This document shows, piece after piece, positions 18,421 through 25,298 of a stretch of 58,890 nt of DNA (its first letter is position 1; every line of letters starts with the position of its first letter). The position numbers and the translations under genes are program-made. Source of the DNA: an uncultured Candidatus Melainabacteria bacterium (GTDB lineage Bacteria > Cyanobacteriota > Vampirovibrionia > Gastranaerophilales > Gastranaerophilaceae); assembly GCA_934692485.1 (NCBI GenBank), contig CAKUTX010000009.1, forward strand, positions 1-58,890, given 5' to 3'. Below the pieces are notes generated by a model. That model searched no databases and was not told where the DNA came from. It was given only the letters and a program-made list of their open reading frames with translations.

Positions 18421-18948
18421 TCAATGGATGTATTTTCTTGTCATAATAACATTATTTGCCTCATCGTATGCATTTGGTCCAAGCCAATGAGCAATTAATT
18501 TTCCCTGAGGGTTGTAGATGAAAGTTTCTTCTTTAGAAACACGTATTCCCATATTTACTAATTGTCCGTCAACGGTGTATTTATAAGACTTATAAGGAAA
18601 ACTTAAGCCATTTCGTTCTTCTGCGTGGGTTAAATTTCCAAGCTTGTCATAATACCAAACGTGATACTTGTCGTCATTATACAAAACTGCATAACTCTCA
18701 TCGTTGAAAAAGGCTAATGTCCTGTCTTGTAAGTCTATTTTTCCATTAAGTGCAAATTTCATATTTTCTTCAAAATTTTTATCTTTAAGATTTGCACCAA
18801 CAAGTTCGGAATTAAGTTTTTGAACAGGAGTGTTCAAAAGTTCGTTTCTTGCAGATTGCACAGTATAATCAACACCGCCTGTCAAAACTGTTTCAGCATA
18901 ACAAGGCAAAGTTATTAATGTTAAACAAATTATTACAAATTTTTTCAT
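18421..18948 (-). CDS. Exported hypothetical protein with YD-like repeats
   Basis: A protein of about 175 residues with a signal peptide (MKKFVIICLTLITLPCYA). Its second half has short repeated beta-hairpin units, KYHVWYYDKLGNLTHAEER, YKYTVDGQLVNMGI and FIYNPQGKLIAHW, resembling YD or MORN-type repeats. Function unknown. It lies 77 bases upstream of the autotransporter on the same strand and may be an accessory surface or periplasmic protein. The start at 18948 is chosen because a promoter (TTGACA, 17 bases, TAAAAA) ends eight bases before it and no ribosome site exists, suggesting a leaderless mRNA; another ATG lies at 18954. Confidence 0.7.
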   Translation of the reverse strand: MKKFVIICLTLITLPCYAETVLTGGVDYTVQSARNELLNTPVQKLNSELVGANLKDKNFEENMKFALNGKIDLQDRTLAFFNDESYAVLYNDDKYHVWYYDKLGNLTHAEERNGLSFPYKSYKYTVDGQLVNMGIRVSKEETFIYNPQGKLIAHWLGPNAYDEANNVIMTRKYIH

Positions 18949-18955
18949 ATACATA

Positions 18956-18990
18956 TTTTTAATTGCAAGTTTTTAATTTGTCAATATAAT
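18956..18990. promoter_or_regulatory. Overlapping divergent promoters
   Basis: Minus strand: TTGACA (18984-18979), 17-base spacer, TAAAAA (18961-18956), serving the gene that starts at 18948. Plus strand: TTGCAA (18963-18968), 16-base spacer, TATAAT (18985-18990), serving the TSCPD gene at 19015, which has the ribosome site AAAGGA. The two promoters occupy the same 35 bases, so polymerase can use only one at a time. Confidence 0.55.
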
Positions 18991-19014
18991 AATATATAAA
19001 AGAAAGGAAAATTT

Positions 19015-19275
19015 ATGTCAAAAATTATTCATTACCAAACACGTGGCACTTGTTGCAGCATGATGCAAGTAAAAATCCATGATGATGGAACTATTGAGGA
19101 TGTAGATTTTTTGGGCGGTTGTCCAGGAAATCTTCTTGGGATAAAAGCTCTCATAATAGGCATGAAAGCTGATGATGTAATCTCAAAATTTTCAGGCATA
19201 AAATGCGGTGACAAACCGACAAGTTGCCCTGATCAACTTGCAAAATGCTTGGATGAAATTAGAACTAAGCCGTAA
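19015..19275 (+). CDS. TSCPD domain protein
   Basis: An 86-residue protein of the TSCPD family: the signature T-S-C-P-D is present (KPTSCPDQLAKCL), together with the conserved N-terminal YQTRGTCCSMMQV, GGCPGN and a third cysteine in IKCGD. The domain is found alone or fused to ribonucleotide reductase, and its cysteines suggest metal or iron-sulfur binding; no activity is established for the stand-alone form. It has its own promoter and ends two bases before the convergent dnaB gene. Confidence 0.85.
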   Translation: MSKIIHYQTRGTCCSMMQVKIHDDGTIEDVDFLGGCPGNLLGIKALIIGMKADDVISKFSGIKCGDKPTSCPDQLAKCLDEIRTKP

Positions 19276-19277
19276 AA

Positions 19278-20654
19278 TTAAAATGCATCAGTCTTAATAG
19301 GGTTTTTGAATTTCGTAATATTGCCTTGGAATAGAAGTTTAACAGTTCCAACAGAACCGTTTCTGTGTTTTGCAATAATGATTTCAGATTCCCCTTTTGA
19401 CTGTGCTTTTGCGGCAATTTCTTCTTCACCGTCCTCTGCTTTTCTGTAATATTCGTCACGATAAATAAACATTACAATATCGGCATCCTGTTCAATTGAA
19501 CCAGATTCTCTAAGGTCGGATAACATCGGACGTTTATCTGTTCTTGACTCAACTGCACGAGATAACTGAGATAGGGCGATTACCGGAACATCTAATTCTT
19601 TCGCAAGTATTTTTAAACCTCTGGAAATCGCTGAAATTTGCTGCATTCTGTCCTCTTTGCCAGAGCTTTCCATCAATTGCAAGTAGTCGATTAAAATTAA
19701 TCCTAAATTCTTTTCTTGCATTTTTAATCTACGACATTTTGCGCGAATATCTGTTAATGTACAACCAGAAGTGTCATCAATATAAATAGGTGCTTGAGCA
19801 AAAGAATTCATTGCAGTTGCAAGTTTTTCCCAGTCTTTGCTCTGCATATTACCAGTTTTTACCCTTTGAGAATCAATTTCTGCCTCAGAACACAACATAC
19901 GTTGCATTAACTGGTCTTTTGACATTTCAAGAGAAAATATAGCAACAGGAACTTTTGCTTTGAGTGCGACATTTTGTGCAATGTTCAATGCAAATGCGGT
20001 TTTTCCCATTGCTGGACGTGCGGCTAAAATTATCAAATCAGATTTTTGCAAACCGTTCAAAATCGCGTCTAATTCATAAAAATCAGTAGGAACACCTGTT
20101 AGTTCATCTTTGTGTTCATAGCGGTATTCAATTTTTTCATAAGTATTTAAAACCAAATCTTTTACATGCACCAAATCAGACGTAGCTTTTTTGGAAGCGA
20201 TGTCAAATATAAGCTTTTCGGCATTATCCAGGGATTGGTCAATTGGATTTACATCGTATCCAAAAGATACTATTTCTGAGCCTGCGTTGATTAAGGCTCT
20301 TTTTATTGCTTTTTCTTGAATAATTTTTGCATAATATTCAATATTGGTGGTTGTAATCGTTTTGTAACATAAATCATTAACAAAAGCACGACCGCCGATT
20401 GTATCAAGTTTTTGGTTGTAACTCAAGACGTCAGAAACTGATACAATATCAATTCTTTCGTTTGTATTGAATAATTGGAGCATAGAATCATAAATATATC
20501 TGTGCGCCGGTTTGTAAAAACTTTCCGGTTTTAAAATTTCAACGACTTTAGTTATTACGTTTGGGTTAACCAAAATCGCGCCAAGTACAGCTTCTTCTGC
20601 CTCTATGTTTTGTGGTAATAGTCCTAAATTATTTTCTTTATCTTTTACTGCCAT
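19278..20654 (-). CDS. dnaB: Replicative DNA helicase DnaB
   Basis: A 458-residue hexameric helicase that unwinds DNA at the replication fork. The N-terminal domain ([16 protein letters not shown]...) is followed by a linker and the RecA-like domain with Walker [16 protein letters not shown], the motif [14 protein letters not shown], Walker B [12 protein letters not shown], and [31 protein letters not shown]. Length is standard and no intein is present. Start MAVKDKENN follows GGAGAA. Confidence 0.97.
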   Translation of the reverse strand: [458 protein letters not shown]

Positions 20655-20753
20655 GCTTTTCTCCTAAAATACATGATATTACACAAATACTGAAAAATAA
20701 AATTACATGTAAAGATTATTGACAAAAATATTTTATAATTTAATCATAATTAT

Positions 20754-21269
20754 ATGAAAAAACTATTTTTTAATCTTAAAGCTAATATAATAAAATTAAC
20801 ATCAAAAACACCCGAAAGAATTTCGAAAGTAATGCTAAGAGAGGCTTATCAAATATCTTCTGCGGAATCTTGTACCGGTGGATTAGTAAGTTCCAGATTG
20901 ACGGACGTTTCAGGAAGTTCTGCCTATGTAAAAGCCAATTTTGTAACGTATTCCAATGAGGCTAAACACAAATTTTTAAATGTTTCGGAAGAAACGTTGG
21001 AAAAATATGGTGCAGTCAGCGAGGAATGTGCGCGCGAAATGGCAGAAGGATTGCAACGCTTAACCAAAAGTGATATTGTCATTTGTACGACAGGTGTTGC
21101 CGGCCCGACAGGGAGTGAGCGAAAACCTGTAGGTCTAATGTATTTGGCATGTGGGTTTAACGGAAAAATTACGGTAAAAGAGGTTAGGTTAAATCCAAAT
21201 TACACACGTAAAAATATGAAGTTCATGTTTTCAGAAGAAGCTTTGAAATTTGTATTAGAGAATTTGTAA
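20754..21269 (+). CDS. pncC: CinA C-terminal domain protein, NMN amidohydrolase
   Basis: A 171-residue stand-alone CinA-C domain. The active-site pattern is clear: SAESCTGGLVSSRLTDVSGSS, VTYSNEAK, YGAVSEECAREMAEGL, and TGVAGPTG followed by KPVGLMYLA. The family hydrolyses nicotinamide mononucleotide to nicotinate mononucleotide in pyridine-nucleotide recycling. An N-terminal extension of about 20 residues (MKKLFFNLKANIIKL) is unlike the compact E. coli enzyme. No ribosome site is present; TTGACA (20719), 17 bases, AATCAT ends six bases before the ATG, so the mRNA may be leaderless. Confidence 0.9.
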   Translation: MKKLFFNLKANIIKLTSKTPERISKVMLREAYQISSAESCTGGLVSSRLTDVSGSSAYVKANFVTYSNEAKHKFLNVSEETLEKYGAVSEECAREMAEGLQRLTKSDIVICTTGVAGPTGSERKPVGLMYLACGFNGKITVKEVRLNPNYTRKNMKFMFSEEALKFVLENL

Positions 21270-21299
21270 AAAATTGCTTATGTTATAGGATAAATTTTA

Positions 21300-21332
21300 A
21301 TTACCCACCACTTTAATTCAAAGTGATGGGTA
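21300..21332. terminator. Hairpin between convergent pncC and prs
   Basis: TTACCCAcCACTTT, five-base loop, AAAGTGaTGGGTAA: a 14-base stem with one mismatch between two convergent genes. A long T run is missing on both sides, so termination is likely but not certain. Confidence 0.5.
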
Positions 21333-21358
21333 ACTAAAACTATTCTTGTCATTACGAA

Positions 21359-22372
21359 TTATTGTACTTGCATTTCTTTTTCAAAACCAAACAAAGAGCT
21401 TACTGATTCATCGTCATGAATTCTGGCAATAGCAGTTCCTAATAAAGGAGCAACTGAGAGTTGTTTAATTTTAGCTGGCATTTTGTCCATATCTAAAGGA
21501 ATTGTATTAGTCACAATACATTCCTTAATTGGAGCATTTGCAAGTCTTTCGATTGCAGGACCTGAGAAAACAGGGTGAACTGCACATACATAAACTTCTT
21601 TTGCGCCTTCTCTTATCAATAGTTTTGAAGCTTCACAAATTGTTCCGGCTGTGTCAATAATATCGTCAAACATAACGCAAATTTTGCCTTTAACATCCCC
21701 GATTACGTGAGATGCAATGGCTTCGTTGTGTTTGTCACGACGTTTATCAATAATCGCAAGTGAGCAACCAATTGCTTTTGCAAAATGTCTTGTTCTTTGA
21801 ACCCCACCGGTATCAGGGCTGACTGCAACCATGTCATCAGGATTCATATTCAAGCTTTTTATATAATTTGTCAAAATAGATGTTGCAAAAATGTGGTCTA
21901 CGAGAATATTAAAGAAACCTTGAATTTGTCCAGTATGCAAATCCATCGCAAGAATTCTGTCAGCTCCAGCTGTTGTCAATAAATCTGCAACAAGTTTTGC
22001 TGTGATTGCTTCTCTACCGGATGTTTTTCTATCTTGTCTTGCGTATCCGTAGTAAGGAATTACTGCAGTAATTGTTTTTGCACTCGCGCGTTTGAAGGCG
22101 TCTATAATTATTAGCAATTCCATCAAATTTTCATTAACAGGGTTGCATAACGGCTGGATAATAAAAACGTCGTCCCCTCTAACACTTTCTTTTACTTGAA
22201 CATAAATCTCACCATCGGCAAAGTTTTTTACAACCATAGGCCCAATTGATGTTCCCAAATAATCTGCAATTTCTTGCGCAAGTTTTGTGTTAGAACGTCC
22301 TGCGAATAGTTTTATGTCGTGTGTTGGGTTAATTGTTCGTTCTAACTGAGGGAAAGTCATTTCTGCAACCAT
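21359..22372 (-). CDS. prs: Ribose-phosphate pyrophosphokinase
   Basis: A 337-residue PRPP synthetase making phosphoribosyl pyrophosphate from ribose 5-phosphate and ATP, the precursor for nucleotides, NAD, His and Trp. Landmarks: KLFAGRSNTKLAQEIA, DGEIYVQVKESVRGDDVFIIQP, PYYGYARQDRK, the Mg-binding MDLHTGQIQGFF, VSPDTGGVQR, and the PRPP loop CVMFDDIIDTAGTI. A strong promoter precedes it and the start follows AAAGGA. An N-terminal extension of about 12 residues is unremarkable. Confidence 0.97.
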   Translation of the reverse strand: MVAEMTFPQLERTINPTHDIKLFAGRSNTKLAQEIADYLGTSIGPMVVKNFADGEIYVQVKESVRGDDVFIIQPLCNPVNENLMELLIIIDAFKRASAKTITAVIPYYGYARQDRKTSGREAITAKLVADLLTTAGADRILAMDLHTGQIQGFFNILVDHIFATSILTNYIKSLNMNPDDMVAVSPDTGGVQRTRHFAKAIGCSLAIIDKRRDKHNEAIASHVIGDVKGKICVMFDDIIDTAGTICEASKLLIREGAKEVYVCAVHPVFSGPAIERLANAPIKECIVTNTIPLDMDKMPAKIKQLSVAPLLGTAIARIHDDESVSSLFGFEKEMQVQ

Positions 22373-22406
22373 TATCTAATCCTTTCAAATTTTTAAATGC
22401 ATAATT

Positions 22407-22435
22407 ATTATATAATTTTTGAGTTATAACCTCAA
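22407..22435 (-). promoter_or_regulatory. Promoter of prs
   Basis: On the minus strand TTGAGG (22435-22430), 17-base spacer, TATAAT (22412-22407). The prs ATG at 22372 is 34 bases further on. Confidence 0.6.
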
Positions 22436-22497
22436 CAATTTTTTAAGTAATATTACCAAAACTTGCACAAAAATTTTTTTGACAGTATTTTTGATTT

Positions 22498-22761
22498 TTA
22501 TTTTTCGATTAACGAAAAATCTTTTGGCAAATCATCTTCAATAAGTTTAATAAGTTCAGATGCTTTTATGTTAAGCCCTTCAGCGAGTTTGAAAATGGTT
22601 GTAAGCTGAGGGTCTTTTATCGCTCTTTCAATTGTACTGATAATAGACGCAGAAATATCATTCTCGCTTGCAAAAATAAATTGACTCTGTTCTCCTCGCA
22701 AGCGTTTGACGTGTTTCCCAAAACTTTTCAATATTAACTTTTTCTTTTTATCAAGTTGCAT
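22498..22761 (-). CDS. Small helix-turn-helix (Xre-type) regulator
   Basis: An 87-residue protein consisting almost entirely of an Xre/Cro-type DNA-binding domain: GKHVKRLRGEQSQFIFASENDISASIISTIERAIKDPQLTTIFKLAEGLNIKASELIKL matches the usual five-helix pattern, with the recognition helix around SASIISTIER. No sensor domain. It is divergent from the HAD gene at 22828 across 66 bases, which hold short palindromes (ATACGTAT; TCGCTTTCGCGA) that could be its operator. Autoregulation is inferred. Confidence 0.8.
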   Translation of the reverse strand: MQLDKKKKLILKSFGKHVKRLRGEQSQFIFASENDISASIISTIERAIKDPQLTTIFKLAEGLNIKASELIKLIEDDLPKDFSLIEK

Positions 22762-22827
22762 TTTTTTATTTTATACGTATATTAGAATAATCGCTTTCGC
22801 GAACGTGATAGAAAATTTGGGCATTTT
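22762..22827. promoter_or_regulatory. Divergent control region with short palindromes
   Basis: The 66 bases between the HTH gene and the HAD gene contain ATACGTAT and the GC-containing TCGCTTTCGCGA, which stand out in AT-rich DNA. Both are candidate operators for the neighbouring Xre-type protein. No clear -35/-10 pair was assigned. Confidence 0.3.
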
Positions 22828-23169
22828 ATGAGTGATAGAAAAAAGAAAATTCTTTTAGATTTAGACGGTGTATTAAACAATTATAACGGGAACTACACAC
22901 CGGACTCAATTCCATCAATTAAAGATGGGGCAAAAGATTTTCTTGAAAAATTATCTCAAAACTATGAAATAAAGATTTTTACTGTTAGAGATATTGAATT
23001 GACGAAAAAATGGGTTATTCAAAATAATATTCAAGTTTTTATAAGTGGAGTTACTAACACCAAAGAACCTTGCTGGCTAATTGCGGATGACAGATGTGTT
23101 AGCTTTAATGGTTGTTACGACAAGCTTTTATCGGACATAAATAGCTTCAAAGTCTGGTATAAAGATTAA
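22828..23169 (+). CDS. HAD-family phosphatase, 5' deoxyribonucleotidase-like
   Basis: A 113-residue haloacid-dehalogenase-type protein. Motif I is LLDLDGVLNNY (nucleophile and acid Asp at 11 and 13), motif II is FTVRD, and motif IV is LIADDRC. The compact form, with SIKDGAKDFLEKLSQNYEIKIFTVR, resembles the 5'(3')-deoxyribonucleotidase (NT5C) branch, so hydrolysis of deoxynucleoside monophosphates is likely but unproven. It is divergent from the small HTH gene. The ribosome site is poor (GGGC). Confidence 0.72.
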   Translation: MSDRKKKILLDLDGVLNNYNGNYTPDSIPSIKDGAKDFLEKLSQNYEIKIFTVRDIELTKKWVIQNNIQVFISGVTNTKEPCWLIADDRCVSFNGCYDKLLSDINSFKVWYKD

Positions 23170-23274
23170 ACTTGCCGATTGTTAATATTTGGTTAAAAAA
23201 ATAAGCTTTTTGTCAAAACGGTACAATAATATAAGTGTAGTTGATGGAAAGTTAATTGAAAGGAAGTGTCAGAT

Positions 23275-23730
23275 ATGAAATTTTTAGTTAGAAAAGCTCC
23301 AGAAAACTTTATTAGAACAGTAAATGATGAGATTAGTTCTCTATTGAACAGACATTTTGACAGCTACTTCCCAGAAGCAGCATATTGGGAAGATATGGAA
23401 AAATTCTCAATGCCTGTAGAAATTTCAGACAAAGGTAAAGACTACGAAGTAAAAGCAGAATTGCCAGGTGTAAAAAAAGAAGACTTAGATATTGATATTG
23501 ACAAAAATTACATCGTAATCAATGCTAAAAAAGAAGAAGAAAAATCTGAAGATGAAAAATCTTACAAAAAATCAGAATTTAAGTATGGTGAATTTTCAAG
23601 AACAGTTTATTTCCCTGAAGAAATAGATGTCGACAAGACAGAAGCTAAACTGGAACATGGTGTTTTGAAAATTCATGCCCCTAAAAAATATACAGAAAAA
23701 GATGCTAAGAGAAAACTCTCTGTTAAATAA
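23275..23730 (+). CDS. Hsp20 small heat-shock protein
   Basis: A protein of about 151 residues with a central alpha-crystallin domain (about 45-140): MPVEISDKGKDYEVKAELPGVKKEDLDIDID, then GEFSRTVYFPEEIDVDKTEAKLEHGVLKIHAPKK. The terminal I-x-I/V anchor is not obvious. It is an ATP-independent holdase that keeps unfolding proteins soluble in the cytosol. I place the start at ATG 23275, nine bases after AGGAA, rather than the in-frame GTG at 23266, which touches the ribosome site. No CIRCE element is visible upstream. Confidence 0.95.
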   Translation: MKFLVRKAPENFIRTVNDEISSLLNRHFDSYFPEAAYWEDMEKFSMPVEISDKGKDYEVKAELPGVKKEDLDIDIDKNYIVINAKKEEEKSEDEKSYKKSEFKYGEFSRTVYFPEEIDVDKTEAKLEHGVLKIHAPKKYTEKDAKRKLSVK

Positions 23731-23764
23731 TCAGTAGTTTGATTTTTTTAAACTCTTTATGTGT

Positions 23765-23792
23765 GGCGACAGCTTTTAAGCTGTCGCCTTTT
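23765..23792 (+). terminator. Terminator of the hsp20 gene
   Basis: GGCGACAGCTT-tt-AAGCTGTCGCC followed by TTTT: a perfect 11-base stem 34 bases after the stop codon. Confidence 0.85.
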
Positions 23793-23912
23793 GTATCTGT
23801 ATTTTGTATTATTATAAAAAATTTTTGTTGCTACTTGGATTAATTTCATGTTTTTTGTATGATTGATATGCGAATAAATTAGGATGGATTTAATCCATGA
23901 AGGAGAGAAAAT

Positions 23913-25115
23913 ATGAAAAAATCAATTAATGATTTGTGTGATGTAAAAGGAAAACGCGCTCTTGTCAGAGTTGACGTAAACGTTCCTTTAGACGAAAATC
24001 ACAACGTAACTGACGACACAAGAATTCAAGCGATTGTACCTACAATCAAAGCTTTGAAAGAAAAAGGTGCAAAAATTATTCTTATGGCTCACCTTGGCAG
24101 ACCAAAAGGAGAATGGAAACCTGAATTTTCACTAGAACCTGTTGCAAAATATATGTCAAAAGTTTTGGGTGAAGATGTTTTGTTTGTTAAATCACCTGTT
24201 GGAGAAGGCGCAGACAAAGAATTGGAAGCTCTTAAAGATGGCCAAGTAGCTTTGTTGGAAAATATTCGTTATTACAAAGCTGAAGAAGCAAAAGATGATG
24301 ATATGACATTTGCTGAAGAATTAGCAAAACTTGGTGATTTCTATGTAAACGATGCATTTGGTGCAGCTCACAGAAAACACACATCTACAGCAAAAGTTGC
24401 TCACATTTTGAAACCTGCAGTTGCTGGTTTGTTGATGGAAAAAGAAATCAGATGTTTGTCACAAGCATTGGATAACCCAACTCGCCCATTTACTGCTGTA
24501 GTTGGCGGTGCTAAAGTTTCTTCTAAAATCGGTGTTTTAGAAAACTTAATCGACAAAGTAGACAATTTGATTATCGGTGGCGGTATGGCTTATACATTTG
24601 TAAAAGCTAACGGTGGCAAAATTGGTAACTCTATTTGCGAAGACGATCAAATTGATGTTGCAAAAGCAATCGAAAAGAAAGCAGCTGATAAAGGTGTTAA
24701 AATTGTTATGGCAACAGATGTTCTTGCAGCTGACGATTTTTCAGGAAACGGAACAAACAAAGTTGTTTCTATCAACGAAATTCCTGATGGATTTGAAGGT
24801 GTAGATGCAGGCCCTGATAGCCAAAAAGCATTTGCAGAAGTTATCAAAAATTCTAAAACAATTTTGATGAACGGCCCTGTTGGCGCATTTGAAAATCCAA
24901 AATTTGCAGAAGGAACAAAAGCTGTATTGCAAGCAATTGTAGACGCAACAAAAGCTGGAGCTGTTTCTGTAATCGGTGGTGGCGATTCTGTTTCTGCTGC
25001 TAAAAAATACTTTAAGGCAGAAGATTTCACTCACGTATCAACAGGTGGCGGAGCTTCTCTTGAGTTTATCGAAGGAAAAGTTCTTCCTGGTGTTGCAGCA
25101 TTAGATGAAAAATAG
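23913..25115 (+). CDS. pgk: Phosphoglycerate kinase
   Basis: A 400-residue glycolytic enzyme transferring phosphate from 1,3-bisphosphoglycerate to ADP. Landmarks: KRALVRVDVNVPLDENHNVTDDTRI, MAHLGRPKG, LLENIRYYKAEE, YVNDAFGAAHRKHTST, VVGGAKVSSKIGVLENL, NGPVGAFENPKFAEGT and the C-terminal VIGGGDS...STGGGASLEFIEG. Full length. The start follows AAGGAGAG. It is a monocistronic gene closed by a terminator; a pilin cassette begins directly after that terminator. Confidence 0.98.
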   Translation: MKKSINDLCDVKGKRALVRVDVNVPLDENHNVTDDTRIQAIVPTIKALKEKGAKIILMAHLGRPKGEWKPEFSLEPVAKYMSKVLGEDVLFVKSPVGEGADKELEALKDGQVALLENIRYYKAEEAKDDDMTFAEELAKLGDFYVNDAFGAAHRKHTSTAKVAHILKPAVAGLLMEKEIRCLSQALDNPTRPFTAVVGGAKVSSKIGVLENLIDKVDNLIIGGGMAYTFVKANGGKIGNSICEDDQIDVAKAIEKKAADKGVKIVMATDVLAADDFSGNGTNKVVSINEIPDGFEGVDAGPDSQKAFAEVIKNSKTILMNGPVGAFENPKFAEGTKAVLQAIVDATKAGAVSVIGGGDSVSAAKKYFKAEDFTHVSTGGGASLEFIEGKVLPGVAALDEK

Positions 25116-25140
25116 AAATATATCACAGTAAAATAAATAA

Positions 25141-25175
25141 AAAATAGGATAGGATTTAATATTCTATCCTATTTT
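25141..25175 (+). terminator. Terminator of pgk
   Basis: AAAATAGGATAG, an 11-base loop, CTATCCTATTTT: a 12-base perfect stem starting 25 bases after the pgk stop. The pilin cassette homology starts only about 12 bases further on. Confidence 0.8.
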
Positions 25176-25186
25176 GTTAAAATAAA

Positions 25187-25298
25187 TTAAAAGAAGTATG
25201 TACAAAAGAGAGAAAATTGTATAAACTGGGAAAGAGAATAGAAAGAGTTTAAAGAACTGAAAGGAGAACGAGCTATGGCAAATGTTAAGAATTGTAAC
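25187..25298 (+). promoter_or_regulatory. Conserved 5' cassette of the pilin gene, with ribosome site
   Basis: From ATTAAAAGAAGTATGTACA onward these bases match 58138-58251 almost base for base, including AAACTGGGAAAGAGAATAG, AGTTTAAA, and GAAAGGAGAACGAGCTATGG. AAGGAG lies eight bases before ATG 25275, so this ATG, not the one at 25282, is the natural start. From ATG 25275 the assembled sequence encodes only MANVKNCNGGGYSKLNSR before a stop, because of the length of the following G tract. Confidence 0.75.
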